In this document: positions 7,650-14,930 of the stretch, piece after piece | How the letters are laid out: each line of letters opens with the position of its first letter | Numbering within the stretch: the first letter of the stretch is position 1 | Source: G965216695 sp965216695 | GTDB lineage: Bacteria; Pseudomonadota; Gammaproteobacteria; Pseudomonadales; Azotimanducaceae | NCBI GenBank assembly: GCA_965216695.1 | Contig: OZ244212.1 | Coordinates: forward strand, 4,526,001 to 4,590,000 | Direction of reading: 5' to 3' | Length of the DNA: 64,000 nt | Notes under the pieces: generated by a model | Databases searched by the model: none | Seen by the model: only the letters and a program-made list of their open reading frames with translations | Told to the model about the DNA's origin: nothing | Position numbers and translations under genes: made by a program

Positions 7650-9182
7650 ATGCCATTCTGGAAACGCAAGAAAAAGTCGGATCCGAAGCCCATGCGGCCC
7701 CCGTCGGTTGGCCGACGCATGTACAGCGCGGCCCGACAATCTCGGCTGACCGCTTCGTTTCAGGCGCGCTCGACGAGCGCAGATGCAGAACTTGCGCAGT
7801 CGCTGACAACGATGCGCGGACGTGCGCGGGCGCTGATTCGTGACGCGAGTTACGCCAAGCGAGCAAAAACGTTGGTGGTGAACAACGTCGTCGGTACCGG
7901 GGTTGGGTTGCAGGCTCAGGTCAAGAACATCCGCGGGGCGCTCAATCGACGAGTCAACGCCGACATCGAGGAAGCCTGGTTGGCGTGGTGCAAGGCAGAC
8001 GCTTGCCACACGGGCGGTCGGCTGCACTTCAAGCAGATGGAACGCGTCGTAATGGGCCAGGTATTCGAGGCGGGTGAAGTCTTCCTGCGGAAGCACCCTG
8101 CGCGTTTCGGTCGTTCTGACGTTCCGATAGCGCTTGAAGTGATCGAGTCCGAGCGATTGGCCGATGAATTTCAGTCGACGTACCTGCAAAGCGGCACCGA
8201 AAATGAAGTGAGGATGGGCGTCGAGGTTGATCGGTTCTTTCGTCCGGTTGCGTACTACTTTCGGCAACGACACCCGCAGGATGTGCGATTTACCGGGACA
8301 CTCGACATGATCGAACGCGTTCCGGCCGACCAGATCCTGCATCTGGCGGTGGTTGACCGCTGGCCGCAGACGCGTGGCGAGCCGTGGCTACATGCCGTCG
8401 AGCGACGACTGAACGATATGGACGCCTATAGCGAGGCTGAGATTATTCGCGCTCGAGTGCAGGCACTGACAGCCGGCGCGATCGAGACGCCCGAGGATAT
8501 CGAATCGCTGGGCGAACGGCAGGAAGACGGATCCGCCGAAATGGAACTGGAAGCCGGCGTGTACAAACGGCTTTTGCCGGGTGAAAAGCTGTCGCCCGGG
8601 CATGTGACGGCGCCAAACCCGGCGCTGGATCCGTTTATGCGCTACATGCTGCGCGAGGCGGCCGCGGGCATTGGTGTGTCCTATGAATCTCTGTCGCGCG
8701 ATTATTCGCAGTCGAACTATTCAAGTTCGCGGCTTGCGTTGCTCGATGACCGCGACATGTGGCGTTTTTATCAGAGCTGGTACATCTGCGATTTTCGCGA
8801 ACCTTTGTTCGAGACGTGGTTGCAAAGCGCGGTGTTGTCGCGCGCCATTCCATCGATATCGGTCGACGAGTACGCGAACAACATCGCAAAGTTCGAGCGC
8901 GTTCGTTACAAGCCGCGCGGCTGGTCATGGGTCGACCCGACGAAGGAAGTGGCTGCGTACAAAGAGGCTGTCAAGTCTGGATTCACGACCGTTAGCGATG
9001 TGATCGCCGCGACCGCGGGCGGTCAAGACATTGAAGACGTGCTCGACATGCGCGCGGAAGAACTCGCGTTGATGGACGAAAAGGGACTGTCGTTCGAGAC
9101 ATCCCCACAAGCAACCCCGCCGTCAAAAGAACCTGAAACCGAACCCGAGCCGAATACCCGGCGGGTTCACGTCTTGAGGTAA
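7650..9182 (+). CDS. Portal protein (lambda gpB family)
   Basis: 510 residues. A basic N-terminus ('FWKRKKKSD') precedes the portal core: 'RARALIRDASYAKRAKTLVVNN', 'VVGTGVGLQ', 'EDGSAEMELEAGVYKRLLPGE' and 'SYESLSRDYSQSNYSSSR'. The last of these is characteristic of lambda-type portals. It forms the dodecameric ring at the unique vertex through which DNA is packaged. It is preceded by TGAGGTAA, with the TGA of the upstream gene inside the ribosome site. The Pro/Glu-rich C-terminus ends just before the protease-capsid gene. Confidence 0.95.
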   Translation: MPFWKRKKKSDPKPMRPPSVGRRMYSAARQSRLTASFQARSTSADAELAQSLTTMRGRARALIRDASYAKRAKTLVVNNVVGTGVGLQAQVKNIRGALNRRVNADIEEAWLAWCKADACHTGGRLHFKQMERVVMGQVFEAGEVFLRKHPARFGRSDVPIALEVIESERLADEFQSTYLQSGTENEVRMGVEVDRFFRPVAYYFRQRHPQDVRFTGTLDMIERVPADQILHLAVVDRWPQTRGEPWLHAVERRLNDMDAYSEAEIIRARVQALTAGAIETPEDIESLGERQEDGSAEMELEAGVYKRLLPGEKLSPGHVTAPNPALDPFMRYMLREAAAGIGVSYESLSRDYSQSNYSSSRLALLDDRDMWRFYQSWYICDFREPLFETWLQSAVLSRAIPSISVDEYANNIAKFERVRYKPRGWSWVDPTKEVAAYKEAVKSGFTTVSDVIAATAGGQDIEDVLDMRAEELALMDEKGLSFETSPQATPPSKEPETEPEPNTRRVHVLR

Positions 9183-9188
9183 ATCCCT

Positions 9189-11081
9189 ATGGAAACGAAA
9201 AAAGTCCCGGCGCTGGTCCGGCGTTTGGACGTGGACGAATTTCGCATGCACGACGATCGCCGTTTGACGATGTCGGCGTCGTCTACGTTCCCGGTCGAGC
9301 GCTTTTTCGGGCCAGAAATCCTCGACCACTCCGAGGATGCGGTTCGCCTGGACCGCGCGGAGGTCGGATCGATGCCGTTGTTGTTCAACCATGACATGGG
9401 CGACCCGATCGGGATGGTCGATTCGGCGCGGGTGTCTGATGGCCGGCTGATGGTCGAGGCGCACTTGTTCGACACTGAGCGAGCGGCGGACATCGAAAAG
9501 ATGATCCGCGGCGGCCTGCGCAACGTATCGGTCGGTTACCGACTTCACCGCGTCGAGGAAATGAAGGACGGATCGTCCATCGTGCGCGAGTGGGAGCCAT
9601 TCGAAACTTCGATTGTAACGGTGCCTGCCGACCCGACTGTGGGTGTCGGGCGGGCATTCGATACTGAAACTGAGGTGCGCTTTCAGCGCGCCGAATCTCA
9701 ATCGGCGGAAACCGCCGCCAAGCCAAAGGAGAATGCAGTGAGCGAAGAAACGCAAACTGAAACCCGGGCGGAAGACGCCGCCGAAACGACCACCGAAGAT
9801 CGGAATCAGCGACCGGCGGTCGTCGAAGACCGACCGACGCAGCCGAACGCTGTCGAAATGGAGCGCAAGCGCCAAGAAGGCATCGAAAAACTGTGTCGTA
9901 TCAACAAGGTCGACGAGAACATCAAAAAGTACTGGATCAACGCCGGCCTATCGCTTGATCAGGTCGCGGACGATCTGTTGAGGATCATCGAGGATCGGGG
10001 GAACACGAATCCGGAACCGGCCTCGAAACTCGGTCTGTCGCGTGGCGAAACGCAAAATTTCTCGTTGCGTCGTGCGATTGTCGCCTGCGCCCAACAGGAT
10101 TGGGCGAAAGCGGGATTCGAACTCGAGTGCTCGCGCGCCATCCAAGAAAAGCTGAACAAGGCGCCCGATCCGACGAAATTCTATGTACCCTTTGAGGTCA
10201 TGCAGGATCAGCGGATCTCGCCGGAAGTTCAGCGAATGAAGCGCGACTTGACTGTGGGTACCGCTGCGGACGGCGGATTTCTCGTCGAAACCGAAAACAT
10301 GGGTTTCATTGAGATCCTTCGCAACCGGTCGGTTGCGTTTCGCATGGGCGTTCGCCGGCTGTCTGGGCTGCAAGGCAACCTGACGGTGCCACGACAGGAC
10401 GGTGCGGCTACGCCGTTCTGGCTTGCCAGTGAGTCAACGCAGATTACGGAAAGCCAGCAAACGTTCAGCCAGATCTCGCTGTCGCCGAAAACCGTGGGTG
10501 CATACACCGAGGTTTCACGGCAGTTGCTGCTCCAATCCTCGCCCGATGCGGAAGGCATCGTGAACACGGACCTTGCGGCCGTGTGTGCGCTGGCTGTGGA
10601 TCAGGCAGTAATCAACGGTTCCGGGGCGGCGGGCCAACCGCAGGGCATCATCGGTACCGCCGGGATAGGCTCTGTGACGGGGACCACGCTCGGTTACGCC
10701 GGCATCCTCGAGTTCCAGACTGACGTGGCGGCAGCGAACATCGTGCCGCAAGCGGGCGGCTACGTGACCACCGCTACGGTCGCGGCTCTGTTGATGCAGC
10801 GCGAGCGGTTTAGCGGAACCGACACGCCGCTATGGTCCGGAAACATCTGGAACGGCCAGGTGTCGGGCTTCGGCGCGATGTCCTCGAACCAGATGCCGGC
10901 AGACAACATGCTGTTTGGCGACTGGTCTGAGGCGGTTGTGGGGGAGTGGGGTGTACTCGAGGTCGAGACGAACCCTTATGCCAACTTCCAAGCTGGGATC
11001 ATTGGTGTACGTGCGATGTACAGCGTAGACGTTGCAGTACGGCGTGCTGCGGCCTTCTCGCTTGCGACGACCATCACGTAA
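9189..11081 (+). CDS. Fused prohead protease and major capsid protein (HK97 type)
   Basis: 630 residues. Residues 1-160 are a U35-type prohead protease with 'LLFNHDMGDPIGMV' (His68) and 'GLRNVSVGYR' (Ser114) as the likely catalytic pair. Residues 165-345 form a charged, helical linker or scaffold-like delta region. From about 350 the HK97-fold capsid starts ('VGTAADGGFLVETENMGFIE'), with 'AVINGSGAAGQPQGI' and the C-terminal 'FQAGIIGVRAMYSVDVAVRR'. Many phages encode these as two genes; here one open frame carries protease, scaffold and capsid. Maturation would require self-cleavage, an inference. Confidence 0.92.
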   Translation: METKKVPALVRRLDVDEFRMHDDRRLTMSASSTFPVERFFGPEILDHSEDAVRLDRAEVGSMPLLFNHDMGDPIGMVDSARVSDGRLMVEAHLFDTERAADIEKMIRGGLRNVSVGYRLHRVEEMKDGSSIVREWEPFETSIVTVPADPTVGVGRAFDTETEVRFQRAESQSAETAAKPKENAVSEETQTETRAEDAAETTTEDRNQRPAVVEDRPTQPNAVEMERKRQEGIEKLCRINKVDENIKKYWINAGLSLDQVADDLLRIIEDRGNTNPEPASKLGLSRGETQNFSLRRAIVACAQQDWAKAGFELECSRAIQEKLNKAPDPTKFYVPFEVMQDQRISPEVQRMKRDLTVGTAADGGFLVETENMGFIEILRNRSVAFRMGVRRLSGLQGNLTVPRQDGAATPFWLASESTQITESQQTFSQISLSPKTVGAYTEVSRQLLLQSSPDAEGIVNTDLAAVCALAVDQAVINGSGAAGQPQGIIGTAGIGSVTGTTLGYAGILEFQTDVAAANIVPQAGGYVTTATVAALLMQRERFSGTDTPLWSGNIWNGQVSGFGAMSSNQMPADNMLFGDWSEAVVGEWGVLEVETNPYANFQAGIIGVRAMYSVDVAVRRAAAFSLATTIT

Positions 11082-11100
11082 ACCCTGGTGACTCTCACCA

Positions 11101-11127
11101 CGGAGACGGGCGGCTCGCTCGTCTCCG
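11101..11127 (+). terminator. Hairpin after the capsid gene
   Basis: CGGAGACG and CGTCTCCG pair around an inner GCG/CGC stem with one mismatch, giving about 11 paired bases. No T-run follows, so it may act as an mRNA-stability or attenuation element instead of a full terminator. Confidence 0.4.
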
Positions 11128-11147
11128 GTTCCCAATCGGAGAAACCC

Positions 11148-11408
11148 ATGACGACACAACGAATCAAGACGTTGCGCGCATTCTTGGTACGCACGATGGT
11201 TGTTCCGCCAGGCGAAGTTCTGGAAGTGCCTTTCGTGTTCGCAAGCCAGCTGTGTGCTGCCGGAAAAGCTGAACCTACGGAGGATGACGTGACCGTCGAG
11301 TACGACGGCTTGGTGGCTGGGCACTCGGTCGAGACGCAACGAGTCGAAGCGGAAAAGAAACCCGCGACCGACAACAAACCGAAGCGGCAGAAAAAAGATG
11401 CTGAGTAA
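11148..11408 (+). CDS. Small phage head protein
   Basis: 86 residues from ATG 11148 (MTTQRIKTL), chosen because GGAG lies 7 bp upstream. A longer GTG-initiated form would run through the hairpin. The sequence 'VPPGEVLEVPFVFASQLCAAGKA' followed by a Lys-rich tail resembles small capsid-adjacent proteins found after the capsid gene in lambda-like phages. It overlaps the next gene by 11 bp. No specific function is assigned. Confidence 0.65.
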   Translation: MTTQRIKTLRAFLVRTMVVPPGEVLEVPFVFASQLCAAGKAEPTEDDVTVEYDGLVAGHSVETQRVEAEKKPATDNKPKRQKKDAE

Positions 11409-11778
11409 TCAAGCGCAAGCCGCTTCGATTGTCTCGCTGTTAGCCAGCGCGGATGCCGCAGACACGGCCGCGGCTACTTCCGCATGGGTCGATGCTCGGC
11501 CGTACGAAGGCGATCTGATGTTCGTCGTCGATACCGGCGCCGTTACGGCCGGTCAGGTGGTCTGGACGGTCGAGCATGCTGACGACAACAGTGGCACGAA
11601 CGCCGAATCGATTACGCCGAACGAAGGCGCGTTCGACACGGTTACGACCGCGAACGACCCGCTGGTGCAGAAACGCACTGTGAGTGCTAACGCTGTCCGG
11701 GGATACGTTCGGATTGTCGGCACCGTCACCACGGGGCCGGTTCAATGTAGCGCCGCGGTGCTTTCTACGATCGCATGA
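11398..11778 (+). CDS. Phage head protein, unknown
   Basis: 126 residues, Ala/Thr/Val-rich and almost free of lysine. A beta-strand core ('GDLMFVVDTGAVTAGQVVWTVEHADDN') and 'GYVRIVGTVTTGPVQCSAAVL' resemble small capsid-decoration proteins by composition and by position after the capsid gene. It overlaps both neighbours by a few bases, consistent with coupled translation of the head module. The decoration role is inferred. Confidence 0.6.
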   Translation: MLSNQAQAASIVSLLASADAADTAAATSAWVDARPYEGDLMFVVDTGAVTAGQVVWTVEHADDNSGTNAESITPNEGAFDTVTTANDPLVQKRTVSANAVRGYVRIVGTVTTGPVQCSAAVLSTIA

Positions 11779-12083
11779 GTTTCGATGCGCTGAACGGCGC
11801 GCTGATGACGGAGGATGTCGTCGGTTCACTCGGTGAGCCCGCTACCTTCACGCCGAATGGTGGCTCGGCGGCAGCGGTTACGGTGATTTTCGACCGTGAA
11901 CCGGTGTTTTTCGAGACGGACGACGGGCAGATACTGACCTTTGAAGCGCAGATCATGGGGACGCAATCGGAACTCGGATCCGCACAGGAAGGCGACCAGA
12001 TTACCATTGGCGCGCGGACGTACCAGATTGCCACCGTTGAGCCGGATTCGGCAGGTGGCGTCGCCTGCAAACTCCGCGCATGA
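11775..12083 (+). CDS. Head-tail joining protein (gpFII-like)
   Basis: 102 residues starting in an ATGA overlap. The pattern is a short helix (MSFDALNGAL), then beta strands with 'EPATFTPNGGSAAAVTVIFDREP' and 'GDQITIGARTYQIATVEPD'. This is typical of gpFII-type attachment proteins that close the head connector and dock the tail. Position between capsid and gpZ-like genes agrees with this. Confidence 0.75.
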   Translation: MSFDALNGALMTEDVVGSLGEPATFTPNGGSAAAVTVIFDREPVFFETDDGQILTFEAQIMGTQSELGSAQEGDQITIGARTYQIATVEPDSAGGVACKLRA

Positions 12084-12646
12084 CTTCATCGTTTTTCGTC
12101 GAAGTTGAATCTAACATCGACGACTTCGCAAACCTGATGACGCAGGTCGGCGAGAAGGTTTTGCAGCGTTCGAGGGCATCTGCTACCAACAAAGCGATGC
12201 AGAAAGGGCGGACGGCGATCCGCAAGGATCTCTCAGCGGAGACGGGCGTACCCTCAAGGGCGTGGGGCAACCGGTTCAAACTGAAACGCGCGAACTTCCG
12301 CAAACCGACCGCGACCCTGTTTATTGGCACGATGCCGTTCAATACGCATAAGCTAGGTGTCCGTGAACTAAAGCGTGGGGGCCTATCTGTCCCGGCCTCG
12401 GGAGGGCGCAAGAAAGAACCGAGCGCGTTCATTGCGAAGATGCCAAGCGGGCACGTCGGGGCGTTCAAGCGCAAGCGTAAATCCAGGCTCCCAATCGTTG
12501 AACTGAAGATCCACGTACACAAAGCTGCGCGCAGGGCTGCCCACACGCACTTGAAAACCATCCGGACGGAGTTTGATCGCATCGTTCAGCGCGAGTTCGC
12601 GCACCGCACCCGGCGGGAACTGGATAGACGCGGGATCAGGCGATGA
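12080..12646 (+). CDS. Minor tail protein Z-like (tail completion)
   Basis: 188 residues, very basic. The region 'RSRASATNKAMQKGRTAIRKDLSAETGVPSRAW' matches the gpZ-type pattern in which a helix rich in Ala/Arg precedes 'xxGxxxxxx(V/I)'. The C-terminus 'TEFDRIVQREFAHRTRRELDRRGIRR' is also typical. Such proteins act in tail completion or termination. ATGA overlaps link it to both neighbours. Confidence 0.75.
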   Translation: MTSSFFVEVESNIDDFANLMTQVGEKVLQRSRASATNKAMQKGRTAIRKDLSAETGVPSRAWGNRFKLKRANFRKPTATLFIGTMPFNTHKLGVRELKRGGLSVPASGGRKKEPSAFIAKMPSGHVGAFKRKRKSRLPIVELKIHVHKAARRAAHTHLKTIRTEFDRIVQREFAHRTRRELDRRGIRR

Positions 12647-13101
12647 CCCACGCCAGGCAGCAAATTCGCACGCTTGTCGCCAGCACAACGCTTACGGGAT
12701 TGGCTGGGCTGACCGGAAGCGGAACCATTTATCGTTCCCGAACGCAGCCGGTAACGCTGTTTCCGAGTATTGCGGTCTACAACGAATCGGAACGGCTCGA
12801 CGACGAAACGCAGGGCGCGGTCAATGTCGTAAAGCGCTATCGCCGCTTCTATCGATTCACGATTGAGATTGCCGTACAAGTCGCAACGGACGCTGATAAC
12901 GCGCTCGATGAATTGTGCCGCCAAGTGGAAACGGCCATGGCCGCAGACGAGACGATGGGCGGCGGTGTAATCGCAACCGACTTGGTAACGGTTGCATTCG
13001 CGCGCGATTTGACGGGCGAGACGCCTGTACACGCCTGCCGTATGACCTACCAGGCGGAGTACCGCACGACGGCCGCCGACCCCGAAACCTTTCTAGCTTG
13101 A
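12643..13101 (+). CDS. Minor tail protein U-like (tail terminator)
   Basis: 152 residues. 'RFYRFTIEIAVQVATDADNALDELCRQVETAMAADETMGG' is the conserved shape of gpU-type terminators, which cap the tail tube at its final length. The gpZ-gpU-tube order is the standard lambda order. The stop TGA is embedded in TGAGGTAA, the ribosome site of the following small gene. Confidence 0.75.
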   Translation: MTHARQQIRTLVASTTLTGLAGLTGSGTIYRSRTQPVTLFPSIAVYNESERLDDETQGAVNVVKRYRRFYRFTIEIAVQVATDADNALDELCRQVETAMAADETMGGGVIATDLVTVAFARDLTGETPVHACRMTYQAEYRTTAADPETFLA

Positions 13102-13111
13102 GGTAACCGCA

Positions 13112-13282
13112 ATGACTGATCACGAACGCCCGCAGGGTGGAGGCTCGTATGAGCGTCAGAAAGACGGATCGTTGAAACAGATTCGAAAACCCACGCAGCC
13201 ACGAACGCCCGGAGCAGAAAAAAAGCCGCTCAAGGCGGAAGGGCCAGGGACTGTGGAACCACAAGCCAACACTGAGGATTAA
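13112..13282 (+). CDS. Short hydrophilic phage protein, 56 residues
   Basis: The frame ATG 13112 to TAA 13282 has a strong GAGG ribosome site. The product (MTDHERPQGGGSYERQKDG...) is highly charged and Pro-rich, ending 'EPQANTED', and is probably disordered. Similar short hydrophilic proteins commonly lie between the tail terminator and tail tube genes. No function is assigned. Confidence 0.65.
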   Translation: MTDHERPQGGGSYERQKDGSLKQIRKPTQPRTPGAEKKPLKAEGPGTVEPQANTED

Positions 13283-13287
13283 CACTG

Positions 13288-14220
13288 ATGCCTTTGCTAT
13301 TCAGAAAAAAGGGCTTAGCGGCGAAGGTTGAGACGACCTACGCCACGGATCCGACAATTGCAGAAGCCGACGATTCGATTCAGCACGCGCAACTAGATGT
13401 CCAGCCGCTTGATGGCGATTTCGTTAACCGCGATCTCGACCGGTCGGTACTCGGCGCGCAGGGTGACATTCTGGTGTCGAGCCGGGCGGTGTTTACGTTT
13501 CTCGTGGAGGCCGCGGGCGCGGGCGCCGCGGGTACCGCCGCGCCGTACAACCAGCTATTTCAAGCATGCGGGTTTGCCGAAACGCTGAACGCGAGCACCG
13601 ACGCACAGTACGATCCGGTTTCCGAAAACTTCGACTCTGTGTGGGTTGAGGCGAACCACGATGGAAACAAACACATCGGCAGGGGTGCACGCGGCAACCT
13701 CTCGTTGTCGTGGGAAACGAAACAGATACCACGGCTGAACTTTGAACTGCGCGGGCTTTATGAACCGCCGATTTCCGAAGCGTTGCCGACGTACGATCTA
13801 AGCGATTTTCAAGTGCCTGAAGCGTTCAACAATGCCAACACGCCGACGGCTACATTGCACAGCGAGGCTGTCGCGCTCCGTTCGTTCTCGATCGATCTGC
13901 AGAACCAGCTTGAGCATCAAGACGTGATCGGCAACGAGGAAATTCTGCTGGTGGATCGCAACGTAACCGGTCAGATCACGTTCCAAGCGCCGCTGATCAG
14001 CGCAAAAGACTGGTTCGCAGCGGTTGCGGCGCGAACTGCACAGCCGTTGCAGATCATCCACGGTGACACGGCGGGGAACATTTTTCAGATTGACGCGCCG
14101 CTGGTCGAATTGAGTTCGCCGCGGTACGCAGAAGATCAAGGCGTTCTGATGTTGACAGCCGACATGATCCTGAAGCCTTCGGGCGCTGGCAACGACGAAA
14201 TCAAGTTCACTATCAAGTAA
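13288..14220 (+). CDS. Major tail tube protein
   Basis: 310 residues. The N-terminus 'LLFRKKGLAAKVETTYATDPT' and repeated beta patterns ('RAVFTFLVEAAGAGAAGTAAPYNQLFQACGF' region, then 'GARGNLSLSWETKQIPRLNFELRGLY') are characteristic of siphovirus tail tube subunits with an additional C-terminal domain. It stacks as rings around the tape measure. It directly precedes the frameshifted chaperone gene, as expected. Confidence 0.85.
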   Translation: MPLLFRKKGLAAKVETTYATDPTIAEADDSIQHAQLDVQPLDGDFVNRDLDRSVLGAQGDILVSSRAVFTFLVEAAGAGAAGTAAPYNQLFQACGFAETLNASTDAQYDPVSENFDSVWVEANHDGNKHIGRGARGNLSLSWETKQIPRLNFELRGLYEPPISEALPTYDLSDFQVPEAFNNANTPTATLHSEAVALRSFSIDLQNQLEHQDVIGNEEILLVDRNVTGQITFQAPLISAKDWFAAVAARTAQPLQIIHGDTAGNIFQIDAPLVELSSPRYAEDQGVLMLTADMILKPSGAGNDEIKFTIK

Positions 14221-14241
14221 CCAACAACACAAGGCAAAGCC

Positions 14242-14577
14242 GTGTTCAAACTTTCCGACACCTTCAGGTGGCCAGTGCGGTTCAAATATGCGCGGGATGG
14301 GGGCTACTCCGACGAGAAATTTACCGCCAAGTTCAAACGTATTCCGATGCAGGAATTCATGCGCCGGGCCTTGCTCGATGACATGGCGGGAGAAGATCGA
14401 ATCAATGCTATGACGGATTTGTTGCTCGATGTTTTCGTGGATTTCGAGGAAGTCGAATTCGATGGAGAAGACCGAGAATCTATCCGCCGAGCATTGATCG
14501 CCGATACGACGGTGGCGAACGCCACACTGGACGCCTACAGCGAAGCGCTTACGGGAGGGTTGCGCGAAAAAAACTGA
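14242..14577 (+). CDS. Tail assembly chaperone, G-like (zero frame)
   Basis: 111 residues from a GTG start (MFKLSDTFRW). An acidic, helical protein of gpG type that binds the tape measure during tail assembly. Its last codons read GAA AAA AAC TGA, ending on a slippery heptamer that allows a -1 shift into the T-like frame. Position between tail tube and tape measure is diagnostic. Confidence 0.85.
   Translation: MFKLSDTFRWPVRFKYARDGGYSDEKFTAKFKRIPMQEFMRRALLDDMAGEDRINAMTDLLLDVFVDFEEVEFDGEDRESIRRALIADTTVANATLDAYSEALTGGLREKN
14568..14574 (+). promoter_or_regulatory. -1 ribosomal frameshift site A AAA AAC
   Basis: In the zero frame the heptamer reads A|AAA|AAC followed at once by TGA (14575-14577). 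Slipping back one base continues as CTG ACG GCG and joins the following open frame without a stop. This is the conserved G/GT arrangement of siphovirus tail chaperones. Confidence 0.85.
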
Positions 14578-14930
14578 CGGCGGCCGCTCGCCACTTGTTC
14601 GGGTTCGATAGGCCGGACCCGAAAGAAATCGAGCGGCTACACCGATCCGGAGTCCCGCCGGAGCTGATCGATCAGTTGATGCAGCCAGCGACGGAGGATG
14701 TCTGCCTCGATCAGACCGAATTCGACGCGTTTCGGCTTTTCGGACGAATGCAAACTCAGTGGTACCGAGACGCGATGACCCGGGCGCATATGGGACTGCG
14801 CTACCCGTCCATCGCCGCCGTCGCGTTCGACATCGAAGTCACTGAAGACATTTTCGCCTGCCTGCAGATGATGGAAGAAACCGTGCGCGAGGAGTCGATA
14901 AAACGTGCTGACAAAACCGACAAAAAATGA
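14574..14930 (+). CDS. Tail assembly chaperone, T-like frameshift extension
   Basis: Reached by -1 frameshift from the G-like gene. The extension begins LTAAARHLFGFDRPDPKEIERLH and ends in a Lys/Asp-rich tail, giving a GT product of about 229 residues. A TTG at 14595 could only start an internal part and has no good ribosome site. The T part recruits tail tube subunits in lambda (family knowledge). It overlaps the tape measure gene by 4 bp. Confidence 0.8.
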   Translation: MTAAARHLFGFDRPDPKEIERLHRSGVPPELIDQLMQPATEDVCLDQTEFDAFRLFGRMQTQWYRDAMTRAHMGLRYPSIAAVAFDIEVTEDIFACLQMMEETVREESIKRADKTDKK

